This document shows positions 8,777 to 17,533 of a stretch of DNA of 64,000 nt, piece after piece (position 1 is the stretch's first letter; the number at the start of each line of letters is the position of its first letter). The stretch is from NCBI RefSeq assembly GCF_038396785.1, contig NZ_CP151087.1:1798001-1862000 (forward strand). The letters run 5' to 3'. The notes under the pieces were generated by a model. That model was given only the letters and a program-made list of their open reading frames with translations, had not been told where the DNA came from and made no database searches. Position numbers and translations under genes: made by a program. This DNA is from Sphingobacterium thalpophilum. GTDB lineage: Bacteria; Bacteroidota; Bacteroidia; Sphingobacteriales; Sphingobacteriaceae.

Positions 8777-9307
8777 ATGATGAAAAAGATTATATTTTTT
8801 CTATTACTGATACCTTTTTGGGCTGCTGCTCAAGAGCAAAATATCCAAAACTTTGTCGTAAAGGAAAACCTGTCCAAAAATGGAAAATTGGCTGTAGTTG
8901 CATTGGATTCACTTGGAAACACCAATGAGACCATCAATGGCAATTACCTATTTACAATCAACGGTTTCTCTCAGCCACTGCAATTTCACGATGGGGTTGC
9001 TGTCCCAAATCAGAAAATTGAGTCGTCCACCTTCGTATTTTTCAGTCATAAAAATCAGCAAACTTCCAAAGGACGTTTATTTTATATCTACAAGAGCGAC
9101 AGTGGCCTTTCTCCTTTTGCCATTAGCGGGCTGATGTTTTTAATTATTCCTGCAGTCGTATTAGGAATCGCTTACATGTTTAAAAAAGTGATTATGACGG
9201 CCATCGCCCTGGCTATTGTTTTCTTTCTATTCAACCATTCTCAGGGTTTGGACTTGAGCAAAATTTTTGAATCTATATTTTCAAGCCTCAGAAATCTGAT
9301 CGGTTAA
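8777..9307 (+). CDS. Exported membrane protein of unknown function
   Basis: About 176 residues. The start is ATG at 8777 or 8780 (MMKKIIFFLLLIPFWAAAQ), a typical signal peptide. A TTG at 8762 would add five residues before it and is less likely. A soluble domain of ~100 residues follows (DSLGNTNETINGNYLFTINGF; FFSHKNQQTSKGRLFYIYK). Two transmembrane helices come next (ISGLMFLIIPAVVLGIAYMF and VIMTAIALAIVFFLF) and a short tail ends LRNLIG. No catalytic motif is visible and neighbours give no hint. Confidence 0.7.
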   Translation: MMKKIIFFLLLIPFWAAAQEQNIQNFVVKENLSKNGKLAVVALDSLGNTNETINGNYLFTINGFSQPLQFHDGVAVPNQKIESSTFVFFSHKNQQTSKGRLFYIYKSDSGLSPFAISGLMFLIIPAVVLGIAYMFKKVIMTAIALAIVFFLFNHSQGLDLSKIFESIFSSLRNLIG

Positions 9308-9374
9308 CAAAGTAACAAATCCGGATGACGGGAAAATAATAGAACTGAAGCGATGCGTAATACATCAATTGTCA

Positions 9375-11726
9375 TTAGAACGGCATACCGATTCCAAAAT
9401 TATATTGAATAAAATTGTATCGATCCGGTCTGTGGGTTTCATAATACTGTGCCTTAAACTCTTTGGAATCAAAAAAGTGTTTGATCACCCATTGATCAGC
9501 ACCTGAAAACTGCGGATCCTTTAGTTTAAGTCCGGCATCTAAGCGAATCACAAAGTAATCCGAATCGAAACGAAGTCCGAAACCGGTTCCAATAGCCACT
9601 TGCCCAAGGAATTTATTGAATTTAAACTCCCCTCCTGGATTCAGTTCTTCATCCTTCTTGAGTCGCCAAACATTTCCCATATCCATGAATGTCGCTCCAT
9701 TCATCTTTGCGCCCAGAAAATTATTGAGTAATCTGAATCGGTATTCCGCATTCGCTTCCAGCTTAATTTCGCCCAACTGATCTAAATTGCGCAGGTTTAA
9801 GCGCAAATCTTCACTGAGACTCTGACGGTTATAAGCACCAGGACCCAAGGTACGTGCCTGCCAAGCACGTATGCCATTCATCCCCCCGCTATAGAAACTC
9901 TTCTCGAAAATCAACAGTTTGGAGTTGTTACCATAAGGGATCGCTATCCCTGGATTAAAACGGAAGACAAATTGCCTATTTCCGCCAAGATTTCGATAGA
10001 GCCTATAATCAAGTTCAGTTTTGGCATACTGAAGAAAGGGCACACCGAATATTTTTTTCTCACCATCAGCATTCTTAGGCAATTTTGCCAAGGAGCTAAT
10101 AAGATCTAATACGTTTCCACTCACATCCAATGTTCCTCTGAAATATTGAAAGTCCTCCTTGCTATTCAATTTCTTACCATTCAGGACAAAGGTATATTGT
10201 GTTCCTAAACCAAAATACTGGCGATCGTTGCTACGTACATACAACTGGTAGCCTTCCTGTACAAGCTTGTTCCGGAAATTGGAATCCAGTCGTCCATCCC
10301 GATACTCCAAAACGATAGGCGTAAAACTATGGTACTTATTTTCTGTTTCATACCAAGAGTAATTCAGCGATGTGATAAAATAGCGGTTTGAATAGGTTTT
10401 ATCTTGATCGAACAACTGCAATGTCATCGAGTAGGTCGTTTTGGGCAAACCAAACTTCCCCCCTGGATTAATATGAAAGGGCACCATCAGACGAGGAATA
10501 ACCAAATTTACGCCCGCTTGAAAATCGTTATTGAATATTTTACTGGAAAGCCCTCCTGCTAAACGCGGATCAAACAATACGCCATAACGTAATTTCACTT
10601 CCAATTGCTCCGAACCACCAAAGATATTGCGTTGTGAGAATGTATTTCCAATATTGAATCCGCTCATACCTGATCTAAAAGTATACTCCCCCTCTATCTG
10701 GTTTCCCATACGAGGTCTTGGAACGAAATCATAGTGCACATCGAGTTTATTGGAATCTTTTTTGACAAACTGCATTTTGACAGAACGAAAACCATTCATC
10801 TCGTACAATCGGTCATAGGATTTATTTTCCTCCCGCAAGGAATAGTACTGACCTGAGCGTAAATACATATAACGTTCCAAAGGTTTCCACCTGAAACTAT
10901 TCGTTTCATCAACAAATAAAAGGCGTTTTGCAGAATCTAGGATACGACGTGGCTCCTTCTTCGACATTGTTCCATAATTCCTTATCGTCATATAAACACT
11001 GTCTATTTGATACTTTTTATGTATCGTAGAGTCAGATGGATTTTCGACATTAATTTTCAAGTCGATCAAAGGTCCATCGAGAGTTGAATCGACCCCAGCA
11101 CGCATATATTGCCTTACATAATCGTAATACCCATTGTTTCGCATCGAAACATAAAGTTTCTCCCGCTCATCAAGCAACTTTGCGGCATCGTACTGGGTAT
11201 TGGATTTTACGGAAGTTTTAGGAAGTACCTCCCGTTCAAATATTGCCTTTATATCTTCATCCTCAAATTTTCGATCTATATTTCTAACTTGATAAGGGAC
11301 ACCTTCATCCACTTTAAAATCGATATGTGCTCGCTTTTTGGAAACTGAAATTGCAGGTTCGACCTTAGCTTTAAAGTAACCTTTTGAAAATAGAAAACGC
11401 CGGATTTGATTGGCAGACAAATCCACCATTGCCGAATCCAGCAAGTGAGGTGGTTCGCCGACATTCCGAATTTTCTTGGTTTTATAGCGTCCGTTTTTAG
11501 TATTGAACGTATTGTAAATAAATAGATTTACCCTTGAATTAGGTCTTATTTGATTGGAGATATACGTTTCGGATGATTCTTTCAATGCAGGGGTGACACC
11601 AGAAATCTGTAGTTTTGTAACCAGAGCTTGGTCATCGTCAAGATATTTTGAAGACCGGCATGATGCAAAAAATAACACTAAAAGAGTTATACTTGCAAAT
11701 CCGATAAAACGAGTATACTTAATCAT
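9375..11726 (-). CDS. tamL: TamL-type BamA/TamA-family outer membrane lipoprotein
   Basis: 783-residue outer-membrane assembly factor. In Bacteroidota the TamA-like barrel is a lipoprotein (TamL) working with TamB. The chosen ATG at 11726 gives MIKYTRFIGFASITLLVLFFASC, a lipoprotein signal with lipobox Cys. POTRA-like repeats follow (SGVTPALKESSETYISNQIRPNSR; RFLFSKGYFKAKVEPAISV). The C-terminal half is a 16-strand-type Omp85 barrel with SGGMNGIRAWQARTLGPGAY, the family's xRGF-like loop region, then FMDMGNVW and GTGFGLRFDSDYFVIRLDAGLKL. The next gene starts only 8 bp away on the other strand, so the two promoters must overlap the coding ends. No tamB is seen in the window. Confidence 0.88.
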   Translation of the reverse strand: MIKYTRFIGFASITLLVLFFASCRSSKYLDDDQALVTKLQISGVTPALKESSETYISNQIRPNSRVNLFIYNTFNTKNGRYKTKKIRNVGEPPHLLDSAMVDLSANQIRRFLFSKGYFKAKVEPAISVSKKRAHIDFKVDEGVPYQVRNIDRKFEDEDIKAIFEREVLPKTSVKSNTQYDAAKLLDEREKLYVSMRNNGYYDYVRQYMRAGVDSTLDGPLIDLKINVENPSDSTIHKKYQIDSVYMTIRNYGTMSKKEPRRILDSAKRLLFVDETNSFRWKPLERYMYLRSGQYYSLREENKSYDRLYEMNGFRSVKMQFVKKDSNKLDVHYDFVPRPRMGNQIEGEYTFRSGMSGFNIGNTFSQRNIFGGSEQLEVKLRYGVLFDPRLAGGLSSKIFNNDFQAGVNLVIPRLMVPFHINPGGKFGLPKTTYSMTLQLFDQDKTYSNRYFITSLNYSWYETENKYHSFTPIVLEYRDGRLDSNFRNKLVQEGYQLYVRSNDRQYFGLGTQYTFVLNGKKLNSKEDFQYFRGTLDVSGNVLDLISSLAKLPKNADGEKKIFGVPFLQYAKTELDYRLYRNLGGNRQFVFRFNPGIAIPYGNNSKLLIFEKSFYSGGMNGIRAWQARTLGPGAYNRQSLSEDLRLNLRNLDQLGEIKLEANAEYRFRLLNNFLGAKMNGATFMDMGNVWRLKKDEELNPGGEFKFNKFLGQVAIGTGFGLRFDSDYFVIRLDAGLKLKDPQFSGADQWVIKHFFDSKEFKAQYYETHRPDRYNFIQYNFGIGMPF

Positions 11727-11734
11727 CAATAAAA

Positions 11735-12484
11735 ATGTTGTCAAAAGCGCAAATCAGTCTAATAACGTCTCTACAAAATAAAAAGTATAGAAAACAACAC
11801 GGCCTGTTTATCGTTGAGGGTATAAAATCCGTGATGGAATTTATTTCATCAAGTTATGAGGTTGAGTCTATTTTCTACACGGACGACGCCAACACAAAAG
11901 TGGGTAAAATCTCGCATAATATAAAATCCCATGAACTAACGGAAACTGAATTCCAAAAGATTAGTGCACTGAAATCGCCACAAGGTATACTCGCTTTGGT
12001 CAAACTTCCTTTACAGCAAAAAATTGTACCAAGTAATTTAAAAAATAAGTTTAGCCTTGTACTCGATGATGTGCAGGATCCAGGCAATCTTGGGACAATT
12101 ATCCGCACGGCGGAGTGGTTTGGAATCGAACATATTATCTGTTCCATTGGCACTGTAGACGCTTACAATCCGAAAGTAGTGCAAGCAACTATGGGCTCAT
12201 TGGCAAGACTGCAGATCCACTATACTGATTTAACTGATTTTATTCCGGCTACTGGATTGAAAGTATATGGCGCCCTACTTGATGGTCAATCCATTTATCA
12301 GACTGTATGGGCTGATGAGGGGCTAATTGTTATGGGTAACGAAGGAAATGGCATCAGCGACGAAATAATAGCTTTGATCGATCAAGCTGTCACTATACCT
12401 CGCCTAGGGCAAGCCGAATCATTGAATGTAGCCGTAGCAACAACGATCTTCTGTAGTGAGATTTCCAGACAAAAATTGACCTAA
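11735..12484 (+). CDS. SpoU/TrmH-family RNA 2'-O-methyltransferase
   Basis: 249 residues with the substrate-binding N-terminal domain (ISLITSLQNKKYRKQHGLFIVEGIKSVME) and a SPOUT catalytic domain. The three SpoU motifs are present: LDDVQDPGNLGTIIRTAEWFG (motif 1), IVMGNEGNGISDEI (motif 2) and RLGQAESLNVAVATTIFC (motif 3). It transfers a methyl group from S-adenosylmethionine to a ribose 2'-OH, probably in rRNA; the exact site cannot be told. A candidate promoter, TTG-18-TATACTTA at 11693-11721, lies inside the first codons of tamL. It is a distinct paralogue of the rlmB gene at 60840. Confidence 0.88.
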   Translation: MLSKAQISLITSLQNKKYRKQHGLFIVEGIKSVMEFISSSYEVESIFYTDDANTKVGKISHNIKSHELTETEFQKISALKSPQGILALVKLPLQQKIVPSNLKNKFSLVLDDVQDPGNLGTIIRTAEWFGIEHIICSIGTVDAYNPKVVQATMGSLARLQIHYTDLTDFIPATGLKVYGALLDGQSIYQTVWADEGLIVMGNEGNGISDEIIALIDQAVTIPRLGQAESLNVAVATTIFCSEISRQKLT

Positions 12485-12504
12485 AAACAGATTCTATTTG
12501 ATAC

Positions 12505-12671
12505 TTAGAGCTTTTGATGTAATCCAATCCTATTTCCTTCCAAATCTTCAATCTCTGCGACGGCAAAGCCCAAGTCGGTATGAAAGGTGGCTGGATATAC
12601 CCTTCCATATTTAAACTCTGATCTTCATGAAAAATATCAATTTTAATAGAGAAAAAGCCCCGTAGCGACAT
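12505..12671 (-). pseudogene. VOC (glyoxalase-like) gene remnant with internal deletion
   Basis: Reading the minus strand, the first ~25 codons give MSLRGFFSIKIDIFHEDQ, typical of the start of small VOC proteins. The last ~32 codons, in a different frame, give RVYPATFHTDLGFAVAEI then EDLEGNRIGLHQKL and stop, a typical VOC end. The middle ~70 residues are missing and the two halves are out of frame. This is a clear relic of a protein of about 125 residues. Confidence 0.7.
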
Positions 12672-12744
12672 TTTTCTATTCGTTTAAAAGATTCGATTAA
12701 TTTTTATCAAAAGAAAAAGCTTAATCGCTCCAAAAACTGTACAT

Positions 12745-12757
12745 TTGAACAGTTCAA
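12745..12757. promoter_or_regulatory. Palindrome TTGAAC-a-GTTCAA upstream of MFS gene
   Basis: Perfect 6-1-6 palindrome 68 bp before the MFS transporter start. It could be an operator for a dimeric regulator. The regulator is not adjacent, so this is a guess from symmetry and position. Confidence 0.35.
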
Positions 12758-12824
12758 TTGAAAGACGGATCGATACCGCTATCCATGTTCTTTTTTGAAT
12801 ATTCACACACGATAAAATTACACC

Positions 12825-13997
12825 ATGCCCGCTGAACAGAAATCCATCTATACGTTACAATTTATTTTACTTTGCTTAAGCTCACTCCTATTTTCTTCTA
12901 GTTTCAATATGATTATTCCGGAACTACCCAATTATCTGAGCAGTTTGGGGGGTGCGGAGTACAAAGGGCTAATTATAGCATTGTTTACTTTGACTGCTGG
13001 AATTTCGCGGCCTTTTAGTGGTAAATTGACCGATCGGTGGGGACGTGTACCGGTCATGGCAATTGGATCCATCGTCTGTTTCATCTGTGGTTTTCTTTAT
13101 CCCATTTTAACGTCAGTCGCGGGCTTCCTATTCTTACGATTGATACATGGTTTTTCCACCGGTTTTAAACCTACCTCAACTTCTGCGTATGTCGCCGATC
13201 TGGTTCCTCAAAAAAGATGGGGTGAGGCTCTTGGCATGCATGGACTGGCTTTTAGCGTCGGTACAGCTGTTGGCCCAGCAATTGGAAGTGCCATTTTCGA
13301 GGCCTTTGGTATCAATGTTATGTTTTATTGTTCTTCTTTCATGGCACTTCTCTCCATTCTTATCGTCATTAACATGAAAGAAACACTGGCGAAAAAAGAA
13401 AAATTCAATCTTTCCATGCTCAAAATAAACCGCAAGGATATTATTGAATGGCGTGCCCTTCCAGCTGGAATCGTCACGTTTTTATCTTATACCGCTTATG
13501 GAGTCATTTTAACTTTAATTCCCGATTGGAGTGAATACCTGGGACTTAAAAATAAAGGGCTATTTTTTCTGGCATTTACAATCGCATCGGTGCTGATACG
13601 TTTCGTATCCGGCAAAGTTTCGGACCGTTACGGGAGACCAAAAGTCATTGTTGTCGGAATAGTCATTATTGCTATTGCACTCGTTGCTATCGGTATGGGC
13701 AATAGTTTCATTGGAATGATGATCGGCGCAAGCATCTATGGCGTGGGCACAGGTATACTCTCCCCTGCCGTCAATGCTTGGACGATCGACCTAAGCCTAC
13801 CTGAACATCGGGGCAAGGCAGTAGCAACCATGTATATCTCACTTGAAGCTGGAATAGGGCTTGGCGCACTGCTCGCTGGATTATACTATAGTGATGTTAT
13901 CCTCCGGATTCCAGTCATTATGTATGCCAATGCAGTAGTTTTGCTACTGGCACTGACCTATATGCTGAGCTGGCAGAGAAAGCACAAAGCCCACTAG
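12825..13997 (+). CDS. MFS transporter
   Basis: 390-residue major facilitator superfamily permease with 12 predicted helices. Motif A appears twice as expected, GKLTDRWGRVPVM (about 66-78) after helix 2 and GKVSDRYGRPKVI in the second half, supporting a complete two-bundle protein. RLIHGFSTGFKPTSTSAYVADLVP carries the helix 4-5 region typical of the drug:H+ antiporter and sugar-efflux group. The substrate cannot be assigned. The gene stands alone and ends 157 bp before the target-site duplication of the mobile region, so it is the last host gene on the left. Confidence 0.88.
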   Translation: MPAEQKSIYTLQFILLCLSSLLFSSSFNMIIPELPNYLSSLGGAEYKGLIIALFTLTAGISRPFSGKLTDRWGRVPVMAIGSIVCFICGFLYPILTSVAGFLFLRLIHGFSTGFKPTSTSAYVADLVPQKRWGEALGMHGLAFSVGTAVGPAIGSAIFEAFGINVMFYCSSFMALLSILIVINMKETLAKKEKFNLSMLKINRKDIIEWRALPAGIVTFLSYTAYGVILTLIPDWSEYLGLKNKGLFFLAFTIASVLIRFVSGKVSDRYGRPKVIVVGIVIIAIALVAIGMGNSFIGMMIGASIYGVGTGILSPAVNAWTIDLSLPEHRGKAVATMYISLEAGIGLGALLAGLYYSDVILRIPVIMYANAVVLLLALTYMLSWQRKHKAH

Positions 13998-14154
13998 CCT
14001 TTATTGCTTTTACAAACTCATGCAGGACAAAACCTCATTTCCTCTTTAAATGTATTTCTCAATGGATAGCGGAGAAATCAGTAAACTGCGCAGTAATTCG
14101 AGTACCGAGAAGAACAGATAAGATCGAATACATGTTTTTATATGCCACGCAATT

Positions 14155-14163
14155 ATATTGCAT
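14155..14163. repeat. Left target-site duplication ATATTGCAT
   Basis: Nine bases abutting the left tip of the IS4 element. The same nine bases abut the outer tip of the IS4 right-end remnant at 28005-28013, but do not occur next to the inner right tip at 15512. Confidence 0.85.
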
Positions 14164-14190
14164 CACTTGCGTCCTAAACGTTTAAAAAGT

Positions 14191-14250
14191 GGCGGTGATT
14201 GGATATAGCAAAGTTGCTATATTTAAATTGCAAAATTATAACACACCGCC
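14191..14250 (+). promoter_or_regulatory. Fold-back structure before the IS4 transposase start
   Basis: GGCGGTG (14191-14197) pairs with CACCGCC (14244-14250), which directly precedes the ATG at 14251, and T14190 can pair with the A of the ATG. Between them ATATAGCA/TGCTATAT (14203-14222) forms an inner hairpin. In transcripts entering from outside, this would hide the translation start. IS10 and IS50, also IS4-related, use such structures to block read-through expression. Confidence 0.5.
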
Positions 14251-15426
14251 ATGATAAATTTAAATGTTTTTAGTCAGATTTTATCTCTTATCGACCGCGA
14301 ATTATTCAAAGATTTGGTTTCAAAGCACAAAAGTGACAAACATCAGAAAGGGATCAACAGCTGGACGCATCTAGTCAGTATGCTTTTCTGTCATTTTTCC
14401 TCGGCAGATTCGGTCCGTGATATTAGTAACGGTCTACGCAGTACCACTGGTAATCTGAACCACTTAGGTGTAGTAAGAGCTCCAAGTAAGTCTAATATAT
14501 CCTATATCAACACACACCGTACCCATGAACTTTTCAAAGATCTTTACTATTCTGTTTTGGATAGGCTTTGGCAAAAGGACACCCATTTTCGCAAAGAGCT
14601 TGTTCAGCTAAAGCGTAAAGTATATCTGATGGATGCAAGCATCATCCCCTTATGTCTATCTGTATTTGACTGGGCAAAGTTTCGTAGCACCAAAGGTGCC
14701 GTAAAGCTGCACACTGTCTTGGATTATGATGGCTGCCTACCTGTTTTTATGCAGATTACCGATGGAAAAGTACATGAGAGCCAGCGAGCCGGTAGTTACA
14801 GTTTTTCCAAGGGAAGCGTGGTGGTAGTGGACCGTGGCTACGTGGATTACAGCTGGCTTGGGGATTTGGACAGCAGGGGTTGTTATTTTGTTACCAGGAG
14901 TAAAGTGAACATGAAGTACAACGTTATCAAGTCCTACCAGAACGATGCCCTTAAGGAAAAGGGCATCCTTAAGGATGAGCTCATTGAGCTTTCCGGCGCT
15001 GCCCGCAATAAATACAATTCCACACCGTTACGCCTGATCCACTTTTGGGACAGCACCACTGGCAATGAGTACCACTTTTTGACCAATAATACGAAGTGGA
15101 AGGCTTCTTTGGTGGCAAACATCTATAAACAACGCTGGCATATCGAAGTCTTCTTCAAGCATCTAAAGCAGCGCTTAAAAGTATCGACATTCATAGGGAC
15201 TTCTGAAAATGCAGTGATGATCCAGATCTGGACTTCACTCATTGGCATATTACTGTTAAAATACTTACAAAAAAAGGCCAAATATGACTGGAACCTGTCC
15301 AATCTGGTCGCATTCATCAGAATGAATATCTTCGTGAAAATAAACATCTGGCAATGGATAGATGATCCCTTTCTCAGGCCGCCTATAAAAGGAAAAAAGG
15401 GACAGCTAAAGATCTTCGCAGATTGA
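14251..15426 (+). CDS. IS4-family transposase
   Basis: Intact 391-residue DDE transposase. The catalytic residues are D128 (VYLMDASIIP), D194 (VVVVDRGYVDYSW) and E299 in YKQRWHIEVFFKHLK, which matches the IS4 signature Y-x2-R-x3-E-x6-K (Y292, R295, E299, K306). An N-terminal domain (HLVSMLFCHFSSADSVRDISNGL) is standard for the family. No frameshift or stop, so the element is probably active. The terminal 74 bp of this gene are repeated in the remnant at 27845. Confidence 0.95.
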   Translation: MINLNVFSQILSLIDRELFKDLVSKHKSDKHQKGINSWTHLVSMLFCHFSSADSVRDISNGLRSTTGNLNHLGVVRAPSKSNISYINTHRTHELFKDLYYSVLDRLWQKDTHFRKELVQLKRKVYLMDASIIPLCLSVFDWAKFRSTKGAVKLHTVLDYDGCLPVFMQITDGKVHESQRAGSYSFSKGSVVVVDRGYVDYSWLGDLDSRGCYFVTRSKVNMKYNVIKSYQNDALKEKGILKDELIELSGAARNKYNSTPLRLIHFWDSTTGNEYHFLTNNTKWKASLVANIYKQRWHIEVFFKHLKQRLKVSTFIGTSENAVMIQIWTSLIGILLLKYLQKKAKYDWNLSNLVAFIRMNIFVKINIWQWIDDPFLRPPIKGKKGQLKIFAD

Positions 15427-15659
15427 AAAATAGGGGTCAATATCGAAATGATGAAAAAAGCTATGCTTGTACCACAGAAATCCAATCTTAAAATTTATTT
15501 AGGACACATATGTTAGGGAAATATTTAAAAATAAGCAATCGAAATCTTATTTAAAAAAACAGAACTAATTATTTGTTAGAGAATATTTTTTATAAATATT
15601 CTCCAATATCTCTTCCTAATTTTGTATTAAATCTTTAATATATATTTGCTTATAGAATA

Positions 15660-15700
15660 AAAAAAACAAGAGTGGATAACGATTTATTATTCACTCTTGT
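15660..15700 (-). terminator. Terminator of the YtxH gene
   Basis: Stem ACAAGAGTG/CACTCTTGT (15666-15674 with 15692-15700). On the minus strand it is followed by a T-run. It lies just past the YtxH stop codon. Confidence 0.7.
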
Positions 15701-15727
15701 AAGATATAGTAAATTGGAAATTAAGTA

Positions 15728-16078
15728 CTAAGTTTTAAGATTATTTTTTGTTGAACCTGCCTGTATTTTGACATCTTCTACTCTGGAAGTCACCTGATCT
15801 TTCAGTTTATCAAAACCATCTGTCACCGAATTAGCGACATTACTTGCCGTCTCTTTAACACTCGCAGAAGCATTGTTAAACTGGTCCTTCACGGCGTCAC
15901 TAAGTTCTCCATATTTATTCTTTGCCTGATCCTTTAAATCATCTGACTTTTTCTTAATTTTCTTTCTCGTTTCTTCTCCACTGTCCGGAGCAAACAATAG
16001 TCCTAGTAGTGCTCCAATAGCAGCACCGGCCAGCATTCCCAGAACTAAGCCTGATTTATTGTCTTTGTTGTTGCACAT
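15728..16078 (-). CDS. YtxH domain-containing stress protein
   Basis: 116 residues. A glycine-rich membrane segment (GLVLGMLAGAAIGALLGLLFAPDSGEETRKKI, about residues 9-40) is the YtxH hallmark. A long amphipathic helical tail follows, with repeats of Lys, Asp and Ala (DDLKDQAKNKYGELSDAV, SVTDGFDKLKDQVTSRVEDV), like plant LEA proteins. Such proteins are induced in general stress; the mechanism is not known. First cargo gene of the mobile unit, with its own terminator. Its promoter region faces the MaoC gene. Confidence 0.85.
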   Translation of the reverse strand: MCNNKDNKSGLVLGMLAGAAIGALLGLLFAPDSGEETRKKIKKKSDDLKDQAKNKYGELSDAVKDQFNNASASVKETASNVANSVTDGFDKLKDQVTSRVEDVKIQAGSTKNNLKT

Positions 16079-16395
16079 GGTAATTTTATATTAAGTGGTT
16101 TGTAATTAAATGTATATAAACAAAAAATACAATTAACATACCAACTTAACCAGTCTTCAAAATAAAGACAAAGTTTAGGTAATAATCGGAAATGTTAACC
16201 GTACTTAAACCTATCACATCATTTATTCATTGCTTTTCAAAATAAAATCTCATTAAAGCTTCATTTGCCTTAATTTCTGTCTAATATCCTAAATAGACAA
16301 TATCTCGGAAGCTTAGCAGTTATTAAATTATGATATTAACATCCATTTATTTAAACTTGTTCTATATCAGTTATTACAGACTAACCTAAGCTTAT
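16079..16395. other. Divergent intergenic region
   Basis: Separates the YtxH and MaoC genes, which point away from each other. It should contain both promoters, but I see no full TTTG/TAnnTTTG match, no strong hairpin and no small gene. Confidence 0.5.
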
Positions 16396-16857
16396 ATGGT
16401 AATTATCAACAATTTTGAAGAATATAAATCCTACGAGGGAAAACTTATAGGGGCTTCTCTGTGGCATACGATTAACCAGAAGCAGATCGATCTCTTTGCT
16501 GAGGCAACTCATGACCATCAATGGATACATGTCGACCGACAAAAAGCCGAGAAAGAAGGTCCCTTTTCTTCAACGATTGCACATGGGTACCTGACTTTAT
16601 CCCTGATTCCTTATCTCTGGAAACAGATTGCAGATGTTAGAAACGTGAAAATGGAAATCAATTATGGAATAGAAAATTTTAAATTTGGACAAGCCGTTCC
16701 TGTAAATAGTGAAGTACAACTCCAGGCCACCGCAAAATCCATCTGTAACCTTCGCGGAACAGTAAAAGTGATTATTGAAGCTAAACTTGTAATCAAAAAT
16801 CAAATTAAACCAGCTTACATCGGGAATGTTATATTTTTATATCATTTCAATACCTAA
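16396..16857 (+). CDS. MaoC-like hot-dog dehydratase/hydratase
   Basis: 153 residues, one MaoC hot-dog domain. The catalytic pair fits D40 and H45 in EATHDHQWIHVD, followed by FSSTIAHGYLTLSLIPYL, the conserved second block. Family members are (R)-specific enoyl-CoA hydratases or dehydratases of acyl chains; a single domain acts as a dimer. The substrate is unknown, with lipid remodelling plausible. It is convergent with the DUF6766 gene, 7 bp apart. Confidence 0.88.
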   Translation: MVIINNFEEYKSYEGKLIGASLWHTINQKQIDLFAEATHDHQWIHVDRQKAEKEGPFSSTIAHGYLTLSLIPYLWKQIADVRNVKMEINYGIENFKFGQAVPVNSEVQLQATAKSICNLRGTVKVIIEAKLVIKNQIKPAYIGNVIFLYHFNT

Positions 16858-16864
16858 ACCCGCT

Positions 16865-17533
16865 CTATTTACCTGTTTCAGCATTTGCCGCATCCACGGG
16901 TTTTGATTCTGGTGATCCTTTTTGACGGAGAAAGATTGTAAGGATCACAATGGAGGCAACCGACAGGAATTCGCTTTGCCAATTTTGGAATGTCTCAAAC
17001 CAAAACTGCGGTTCGGCAAGAAAGTCCAATAAACTTTTTTCGGGTTTGCCACGTAAGGTTTCCTGAAGGTTGGCATCTTTAAAACTACCATATAAATGTC
17101 CCGCCCAGCTGAAAATGAATAGGATTACAAATGCGATTGATAGCGAGTTTTGATAAAGAATCAGACGCCATCCTCCTTTCTTTACCGGCCGAGGAGCACC
17201 ATTGCGTGTGGGATCGGGCAACCTATCCACTTCTTCTTGTTTTTCCGGATCTTTTGATTCAGCCGATCCAACCTGCCGCAAGGAGATTGTAAGCATTACG
17301 TAAAGTGCCATCTGTAAAAATTCACTTTGGAAATTTTCAAAAGTTGCCGAGAAAAAATGGCCACTTCCTAAATAAGAATAAAATCTAATTTCATGCGCCC
17401 CTAAATCTTTCAGCTCTTCATTGTGTTCCTTCCATCCAAAAAATGCCTGAGCTCCCAATGCTAAAACAAACAAGGAAATAAAAACAATCGACAGACTATT
17501 TCTATAAAAAAAACTTTGCTTTTTATTATTCAT
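16865..17533 (-). CDS. DUF6766-like four-helix membrane protein
   Basis: 222 residues made of two similar halves. Each half starts with a helix (YRNSLSIVFISLFVLALGAQAFFGW; YQNSLSIAFVILFIFSWAGHLYGSF) and ends with a second helix after a WQSEFL/FQSEFL motif and LRQ(V/K)GS. The halves are joined by a basic Pro-rich linker (DPTRNGAPRPVKKGG). An internal duplication is obvious. It looks like the DUF6766 family, of unknown function. The ATG overlaps the stop of the CinA-like gene by 4 bp (ATGA), so the two are translationally coupled. Confidence 0.72.
   Translation of the reverse strand: MNNKKQSFFYRNSLSIVFISLFVLALGAQAFFGWKEHNEELKDLGAHEIRFYSYLGSGHFFSATFENFQSEFLQMALYVMLTISLRQVGSAESKDPEKQEEVDRLPDPTRNGAPRPVKKGGWRLILYQNSLSIAFVILFIFSWAGHLYGSFKDANLQETLRGKPEKSLLDFLAEPQFWFETFQNWQSEFLSVASIVILTIFLRQKGSPESKPVDAANAETGK

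Larger units (their letters stand above)
14164..15512 (+). mobile_element. Complete IS4-family insertion sequence, 1349 bp
   Basis: Bounded by imperfect terminal repeats: left CACTTGCGTCCTAAAC and right (reverse complement) CATATGTGTCCTAAAT, sharing GTCCTAAA. The right boundary is fixed by comparison with the second copy, where identity ends after CACATATG. It holds one intact transposase gene. Confidence 0.85.
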
